DNA of 64,000 bases, taken from Siphonodentalium dalli. Lineage: Eukaryota > Mollusca > Scaphopoda > Gadilida > Siphonodentaliidae. A program made the translations under genes and the position numbers. How positions within the stretch are numbered: the first letter of the stretch is position 1; each line of letters opens with the position of its first letter. The stretch is from positions 90,995,980-91,059,979 of the forward strand of contig CP136063.1 in assembly GCA_032622095.1 (NCBI GenBank), in the 5' to 3' direction. Shown here one piece after another: positions 51,501 to 60,500 of this stretch. Under the pieces are notes generated by a model, which ran no database searches, had not been told where the DNA came from, and saw only the letters and a list, made by a program, of their open reading frames with translations.

Positions 51501-54500
51501 TACTCTTTGATAGAATTATTCTCGGTGTACTCTTGTTACACACAGTATACTACTTTCACCCTGAGAGTATTTAGACATAATGACAGCATGGAATGTTTCA
51601 TTATCTTGAGAGTGGACATTGGTTCGAAATTACACAACCAGTGTTATATTTATCTTGTTTCATTAACTAAATGCAAACAGGATGAAATTGTCATCAAAAC
51701 ACAAACCACAATCTAATGTGACGAATAATTTGATGGGCATATATACCAAATCCTTTTTATGCTTCATGGAACTGCATTATGAAATTTTAGGATTAATTTT
51801 GTCGAAATGCTTTCATAAGCTGAAGAATGAAATTTGAGGGAGATAACAAACCTTTGTTCTGCTTCCATGGAACTGGACAAGATGCTAGAACCAGAGTCAT
51901 CAATATTGAGGGAATCGATTCCATTGAAAAGGTCCTCATAATTCTCGAGATGTTTGTGCTTCTCCTAAAATAAATAGATACACATATAAATACCTAAATA
52001 CTAAGAGATTAAAGAGATTAGATCCAAACAAAGAATTATAAAAGCATGATAACATATTTATCCAGTCATCATTTTCACATCTCAGGTCTTTTCTTGTAAA
52101 TCCAAATAGAAAATAATCCAAATGAACATAGGATTCATACATTATTTCACTCTTTTACTGTTCTCATTTACAGTTAGATCAGTCAGCAACAAGGATTCAA
52201 TACTTTTAACGAGTGAGGCCAAAAGAAATAATACCTGTGTTTAGGGTTACATGGTCAAAAATAGTTAGGGTAGGTAGGTAGGGAATTTTTTTATTTCAAA
52301 CTGTTTTATTCGGAATTCCATTGGGTCATTGACAATTGAATATAGAAAGCTTCATAATTCTGATCAATTGATACGTTCAATACTAAATATTGTTATCTTG
52401 AATTGGTCAGACCACTAGACTAATAAAACTTCTTAACGTTTTTATAGGTTTTAAAATGGGTAAGATACCTTTCGATGCCCTCTGTGTCTACATTCCAATA
52501 AAAAAGTTTTGAGTAGGCACCTTTTTCCAGGGTAGGTAGGGAAACCCTAAACACAGGTATTTTTTTTTTGGCCTGACCAATTTTTGCAACTGACCAACCA
52601 TGCTTAAAGGGAGACTGCACCTAAATCCAGCATTATGGGTCTATCTCCTACTATACTCAACAAAAAATATCCAATGAAAGAATTAGTACGAGTCAAGAAT
52701 GAGAGTTAAATACACTCACATACACAAAGAATTACAACCTGATAATTAAAACAATCATGACTAAAAGTCTTAAGCCATTTACTCACTTTCATTATAATTA
52801 TCATGTTGTTTTACATCGTTCATAGAATAAATCAGTGTATTTTTCACTCATCCCTGACTCTTTATTGCATATTTTGAGTTGAATAGAGCAGGAGATGACG
52901 CCATAGCTGGATTTAGGTAGTCTAATTTTTGGGAAGGGAGCAAGACTAATTTATGGTCCAACCATGACCAGGAAGCAGATGCACCAAATTATCATAGTAA
53001 GCCAAGCAAATATTTGGACAATATTATAAGTTACGGGATGCTTAGTTGTCGGATATGGTGTCATGTGAGACAAAGTGAGGTCAATATTAGGTGAGGCCAT
53101 AGGTTTTCCGGGAACGGGACTACCCGCCCCCGAGACAACCTGCCCCTATGCTATTTTGGGGGTGGGTTGTCCCGATAAATGAGGGCGGGTTGTCCCGAAA
53201 TTGTTAATAGTGATTATGTTCTTTGATGATATATTATTAAAGATTTTGATCAACAAAACATGTGTTTATTCATTAATTATGTCAATACGTGGACTGGGAT
53301 AAAGAATGACACGATGTTTTGACAACTGAACGGCACTTAAGGTAAGTGAAGACTAATTAAAAGGGGTGCTTTCAAAACAAACATTTGATGCAAATGGTTC
53401 ATTATCACAGTGTGTTATCACAAAACTTAGTGATCGGGATTCATCTCACTGATGTTAACTGGAGGTGAGTATACAAACAGCCTTTGAACGATTAGATTAG
53501 ATTAGATTAGATTTTATTTTGACAGTTCCGGTTATACATGTGTACATGAATACATATTATGGATATGTTTACAAGTTGAATCAATATAATACACAACAGT
53601 ATATACATATTATAATTATAAATAGAGGATCTCACATGAGTTCCTATTTTATACGGAATTTATCAACCGAGTTCACTAAATTCGATTTGAGCCGAGGTTT
53701 ACCGAGGCTCAAATAGAATTTAGAGGACGAGGTTGATAAATTACGTATAAAATAGGACGAGTGTGAGATACCTTTTATCACATGATCAAATAAACGCGAA
53801 ATACTCATCGAAAACAACAATCATACACTACAGCGATCGCAAGTTATCTGAAGAACGCCGTGACGTCATCGCACGCGCTGATATTAAACGTGTCTATTAC
53901 CGATAATTATGAAACTGCTTTTATGGCCAAATTATGTGATAATAGTATATATTAAATACAAATATGTTATATGTTGGGGTCTGATGAGACAGTTAGAGTT
54001 CAGACTGTGTAAACAATTGATATATACCCTAAGAGGATTTATCAATTTTCTCAAGAACTAAATCATTTTATTTTATAGAGGTTGTCGTCAGAATATAAGG
54101 TAAATTATGTGGCAGAAATCTGTATAAAAATAGAAATACTCATGTGACCTGAGACCATCAGGGATAACGCAAAAAGTTCTCTAAACGAGAACTTAATTCC
54201 ATTGCGGTCCCTGGTGGCTTTCGGCACATGGGCAGTGAGTGAAGTTCGAAACTTCGGAGCACAATGTATAAAAGTATTTAAAATATATAAATTAAATAAA
54301 AGCCATTTCAGAAACGAGACTTATATGGAGAGGGAAAAGCTAATAAAATAAGTCAATACGCAAGTAATGTAACTTCAACAGCCCTTCGCCACCTGCATAC
54401 ACGCACCACTGCCATGTATGGCCGGCTTTGGACTGGTCTGTCCATGACCGAAAGATGGAAACCCGAAATACAGGCAGCAGTAACGATATATGCAACTGGC

Positions 54501-57500
54501 CAAATACTGTCATCGTACATTACAATATAAATTGAACTGCTGTATTGAGGAAATTCTAGTTAAAAGATGATAAAATAGATTGTTCCTAGTAAAAGGCAAA
54601 TGGATTTTCTTCTCTTTTCATCAATTTCTCTAGTAGGTGTTGTTTAATGCAAAATTTCCAGTGTTTGAGATCAAAAGGGTCACGAGTATGGTATACTTTA
54701 TCAAGACCATTCCATAGTTTCGCTCCTGTAAAATAGAAACTGTGGATGCCCTTGGATTTTACAGAGGGTAATGAGTATTTCATGGTCCCTGATCGAGTTA
54801 CATATGTACAATGAGTACTAGCTAATATAAAATTATTGTCTAGATATGCTGGAGCTTTCTTTTCCGAGATTTTTAGTACCATCAGTATTTTTCTGAAGTC
54901 TACCCTATCACTCACTGGAAGCCATTTAACATGTTTAAATTCATTATAACCAATATGAGTCATGCGATCTAGTTTCATGATAAATCTGACAAGTCTGTTT
55001 TGAGATGCTTGAAGACGCTTTTTTGTTTTTACTGTCAGACTAGAGAACCAGAAACCACTTGAGTAGTCAAAATGACATTGAATAAGAGCATTAATTAGAA
55101 GTTTTCTGCATTTTTCATTCAGATAGTTTGCTTTTCTGTACAAAAATTTCAGTTTTGCATTTACCTTACTTAGAACATGCTCTGCCATCATTTCACCATT
55201 TAGCCTCTGATCGAGGAACACCCCTAGATATTTAACCGATTTAGTTGGTGCGATGTCAACGCCATCGCAGCAGACCCTCAGTTCAGAGTGTTTTACGAGT
55301 TTCTTTCCAGACCCAAACAGAATTGATTCTGTTTTCCCTAAATGTAAGGACAATTTGTTGTCAACCAACCATAATTTCAGTTTATTCATTTCTGAACTGA
55401 GGCTCTGCTCAATAGCGCGGACATCACAACCTGAAACCAAAAGGGCAGAGTCATCCGCATATAGAAGGAGGTGACAATCCACAGCCATGTTGTTAAATCA
55501 AATAAATATCTATAAAAAACAACCCAGTTTCGTTAAACAAACATCTCATAATCCCCTCACACCTCCTAATTAGCCACTGATTACCGCTAATTTATTTTTG
55601 GGGGCGGGTTGTCCGGGGGCGGGTTGTCTCAGAGTGAAAGGGGGCGGGTTGTCTCGGGGGCGGGTAGTCACGGACCCGGTTTTCCGACAGATATCCCCTT
55701 TCTTGACGTCAAAATACACAAAAAATATTCCCGAGGCGACCAAGTTTCTGAAAACGAGATGGTGGATAAGCACCTAATATTGATTTCATATGGGGTCACT
55801 GACCTAATATGGGTTGATATACCATCATTATTTATCGACACTGATTGGCTAATCGCAAGAGCTGACATAATAATAAAATGTACATACCTCATTGTTGTTA
55901 CTCTCGTCATGCTCTCCCTTCTTATCACGAATATCGAGCATCTTGTTTTCCTGGCGTAAAGCCCGCAGGAAATCACTCTTTTTATCACCCAAATTTTTTG
56001 GTTGTGTGACAAACCTCGTATTAAGTATATCAATGGGAGGTGTTGGAGGCTGCACTACCTGGAATTATCAAGTGCAAAAAAAATAAATATTAATCCTTTC
56101 AGTGCCAAGTCCGATTTTTGTATCAACCCATATTTCCTTGATCATTTTTCAAATTTAGTGATTATAATAATGTGATACATTGATGGAAAGAGCTCTAAGG
56201 GTTAAATACATCACAATGATATGTGTCAGGGCTTAATTTAACTGGATTCGCATCGCAATTTGCAATGCAATTTCCAATTTCTGCTAACCAATTTACAATG
56301 AAAAGACATGTATTGGTAGGGAATGCTATACAAAATCTACCCAGTGCTGCAAAATGCTTTACAAATTTAAAATATTAAATCAACCCGATATCCAATACAA
56401 ATTTAAAATATTAAATCAACCCGATATTTGGATATCAACCAGTGATAACACTGGCTCAACATTTTCTTGAGCCACCATTTTAGCCACTTGTGAATATTTT
56501 GAGACACTTTTCATTTATTTGAGCCAATCAGGTTGAGCATTTCAGTTTTCTCACTCTAATGAAAGTTGTTGCCATGCCTGTAGATTTATATGACAGCTAC
56601 TGTCGTCTTACCGATGTGTACATTTAGCTGAACATTTTAAATGGTCATGTTATAGATAATAAATAGAACATGAATGTCTTTTGCCCTGTCCAACACCAAA
56701 ATCCAGTAAAATTGCTTTCTCAAGATTTGCAATGCAGAACTCACATATGAGATAAAGAAATTATGCACTGTGAATTTGAAAATATTATGTTGCTTTCCAG
56801 ACTAGAAATCACCAACTGATTCAACAGCAGAAAACGGTGTCAAAAATAACCAAATAATAATCAAGTAACACTTGTTTGATCGTAGAAACAATGTCAAAAA
56901 TTAGCTTTTTATGATGTCCACTCTGAAACGGGGTACAGTTGTGTATTATGATATATACTGTTCATGTGGACAAAAATTGTCTTAATATAGCAAAGAGTAA
57001 CCCTTCTTTCTGATAAAAATGCGACAATAATTCAGATCTTTCCCAATGTATGTTTTAGTCCATGGAACTAATGTCAAACAAAATGTCCACTCCGAAACAC
57101 ACTCTGAAACATGCTTTGCATCATGAAATTTATTAAGAAAATCTATACTTTTACTACATCTGTATCCAGGTAGTGGGGATATTCACACATTCACTCCATC
57201 TTTACTCACCATAAAGGATCATGGAGCTCGCTAGCCACTTAATTTCAACAATAATGCAAAATGTCCACTCCGAAACACATGAATATAATTGGGTTAAAAA
57301 TAAACGATTTCAAGAATATTGAAGGAAATCAAGTCCATATTTACTGTATGTGCTCCAGTTGACTTGTATAATATAAAATTAATCAAAGAAACTTGGAAAT
57401 ATTTTGACATTGGGAGCAACTGTTTGAAAATTGGGTAATTTTGGAGGTACAATTTTTTTTAATTGGTGACAAAATTTATTTAAAAACATTTGTTGGATGG

Positions 57501-60500
57501 CTGATATTGCAATGAAATGACCATTTCATGTATTTTACTCAGACCATTTTTCCAACATTGCATCAGCCACAGACAGCTAATGTGAAGAATACTTAATATA
57601 GAGTCATGGGTTCAGAAATCGCCCCTACTCAACCACTTGCATACCATAAAATACAGAATTTGATTCTAGAGAGGGCAATGTGGCATATTTTTCATCAACT
57701 ATGACTTATGAGTATGAAAAATTGAATATGAACAAATAATTTTGAAAAAACTGATTTGTGGTTTGTCAGTTGGTGAGAAGAAGTGCTCAACTTGATTGTG
57801 AATGACCCATTTCTTCTTTAAAGTAGCGTTTCTTTGATTCCTTTTGTAGTGTTCTCGAACTCGTGGCATTGTAAACGATAATGTTGTTTGTTTGTTTTTT
57901 CAGTGGTGTTACATTGCACGAATCTGTCAAATCAACCACTTTATTGCATACTACAGTTTTATCAGGAGTCTGTTTTATAGATGGCTTTCCGAAGAAATCT
58001 GTCACTTTTTTTTATTTTAGTAGGTTGTTCCGCACTATCTCAGAAATCTAACTTTAGTTTACAATTCATGTTTAGGATTTGAATGTTCGAGCTATGGTCA
58101 CATGTAGTTATGTAAAATGGGCTAACAAAACAGGGTGTACAAAGGAGTATATACAAGCAGATGTTTCTGTAGATGAGAATTACAAGGCCGTTGTTTGATT
58201 ACTGTTTGGTGATGTGAAAGCAATTTGAAATAATTTATTCAACCAGTGTCCCCAGACCCAGTTGATTATAATGAGATTTTGGTCTGTACTTCAGCCAGAC
58301 TGCCAATCAGTCAGGTACAGATAGCAATTCTGTTGTAAATGACATGACAGTTTTCACATAGAACTCTTATTATTGAATAAATTGAACAAATTTGTTTTGT
58401 CCATATCATGCTTCACAATGTCATTGTGCATAACAGTCGTTATTTTATATCAGCATTTATGAAATTTTATGACACAACCCAAGCTACAGTAATGCTCTAA
58501 TTAATCGACCTCTTAACCAAAGCAGAATTATGGGTAACTTTTCAGGATTTAGTCGGAACTATGGCTTGTTGCCATTCATCGGAAAGCTCTCGGGGAGAGC
58601 TTTCCGATGAATGGCAACAAGCCATATTTCCGATGAATGGCAACAAGCCATATTTCCGACTAAATCCTGAAAAGTTACCCATAATTCTGCTTTGGTTAAG
58701 AGGTCGATTAATTAGAGCATTACTGCATATCACAATCATAATTACCTCTTTATTGAACCCTGAACTTGGATTGGTGGGTTTCGAGAAATCCTTGAACCCA
58801 CCATTGAACCTGATGCCTTCCTTCGTAGTCTTCCTGGCAATGGCTGGCTGTAAAACAGTAAGATCTGTCAGTAACTAAATCAACTAACATGAAAGCATGC
58901 TACTTATGAAGGTAGCCATAATGGCCTCAATCTTATGTTGTCACCAGTTATACAAAGACAATGCTATGCAGTTGCATATGCCATATAAATTTCAGTCTGA
59001 TTGAACCCAGATTATTGAACTGCTACTAGTTTGGTAGTCTGAAACAATTTTCTAAAAGTGTTACGTCAGTGTTAGCCAGCAGTAATCAGAACCCAACAGG
59101 TGTGACTGTCCCAATGGAACTAAGGATACCCCCCCCCCCCCCCCCCCCCTTTGGAATAACTTGGAATATTTAATGGGAAATTTAGGTGGTGATGTCACAC
59201 TGCGGAGGAAGCCCTATGTTGTGGTGGTAATATAAAGGATATCGGAACACATAGCTGTTAAATAGTCTGGGTTCACTAAGAATGTATCAATCTTAAACTT
59301 GTTAATAGTACCATTCTGATGACAAAAGCTAACTACAAAGCAACTACTGTCAAAGATTCTCACAACGCATTGGCCTAAGGTGCTCGAACCCACAAACAAC
59401 CATTAATTTCCATAAGAAAATTGACACCACCTCCTGACATTTAAACCATAGATTTTCTGCAGGTAAACAACAACCAAAAATCATCCCACCGCAATTTCCA
59501 AACACCAGTAAAAATTCAACATTTAATACCTTAATGATTATTGAAAAGAGCTCCCACTTTTCTTTTTCTAATACAAATAATGATTTCAAATTCATTGAAC
59601 GAGCCAAGAATTCAATTAAATATTATTACTTATTATCCACAATGTAATAATTTGATGTTTGAATTAAAACTTTTTTCTATTTACAATTCGTTTTATGGAA
59701 AAAGTTAGAATTATACAATTTTCTACAATGTTAAGGACCCAGGTCCTATTCATGACCCTGAAGTAGTATTAGCCAATAATATTGGTCAAACCTTATTAGG
59801 CAGTAAGGTTTTGCACATGTTGTTATATTTTCCATCTCTGTCATCATCAAAACTACGATATGATTTTCCTATTGGAGGATGATCTGAAATTGAAAATTAA
59901 ATGAGCCCTATTATGTTTGAGCATAAATTATAATGAGATACACAATAATTGATTGATTGATTGGGGTTTAATGTCGCTTTCAGCAACTGAGGCCATATCA
60001 CAACATTGCCAGTTTTAGTGGTGGAGGAAATCCGGCCATTAGCGAGTAACTGTCAACTCCACCAGATAACGATTTCTGGATATGAACCCTCATCACCATC
60101 GCTGGAGAGCGAGACGGCTTGAGTAGTATCCCCAAACAGCTGAGCCACCAAGGCTCCCTGAGATATACGATAAAGAAAAATACTGGCCCTGACATTTTAA
60201 CAGACACCAGAACTATTCTTAAATATCTGAAACACATGAAAAACTTCACTTTCATTGCTATTTATAGGAAGTGAAAAATAGTTATGTTCAGATTAATCTG
60301 TCCAGACACAACAGAGCATGCAAAATACATTCAGGATTAAATATGTAGTTTGTAAAACATCAAATAATTAGCTATCTTTTCTTAAGATTTTTGCAGATAT
60401 TTCAGACACTTAACAATAACTATATGAACCAATTATTTAATATAATATATTTTATAGTGATTAGTTTTAATGAGCTTGATATTGATCTCACAGTATGAAC

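Larger units (their letters stand above)
53494..55488 (-). mobile_element. 5'-truncated LINE inside copy B
   Basis: The minus-strand LINE starts inside the reverse transcriptase domain and ends in a pentanucleotide tail, seen on the plus strand as (GATTA)n at 53494-53515. Short tandem tails like this mark many CR1/RTE-type non-LTR elements. The sequence between the ORF stop and the tail is about 1.1 kb and includes a palindromic insertion (53628-53770). Confidence 0.75.
53110..55677. mobile_element. GGG-ended TIR DNA transposon, copy B, split by a LINE
   Basis: Ends GGGAACGGGACTACCCGCCC and the inverse (..GGGTAGTCACGGACCC). The perfect 8-bp TSD is GGTTTTCC (53102-53109 and 55678-55685). The outer ~390 bp at the left and ~190 bp at the right match copy A. 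Relative to copy A, about 150 bp of middle sequence is replaced by the LINE. It sits in the vasculin intron, 210 bp from the exon at 55888. Confidence 0.85.

Noticed and set aside
57787-58005. Minus-strand 72-codon frame (MTDFFGKPS...) as a vasculin exon
   Set aside because: The flanking exons already join in phase 0 without it, and the sequence does not resemble vasculin.
58834-58847. Extension of the vasculin exon to the stronger TTTTACAG acceptor (adds PAIAR)
   Set aside because: The upstream exon ends in phase 2. Using this acceptor shifts the frame and leads to a stop at the next junction, while the acceptor 14 bases downstream keeps phase and restores the conserved motif.
59340-59410. 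Possible tRNA gene on the minus strand from a GGGTTCGAG string
   Set aside because: No matching A box, anticodon arm or acceptor stem could be drawn around it.
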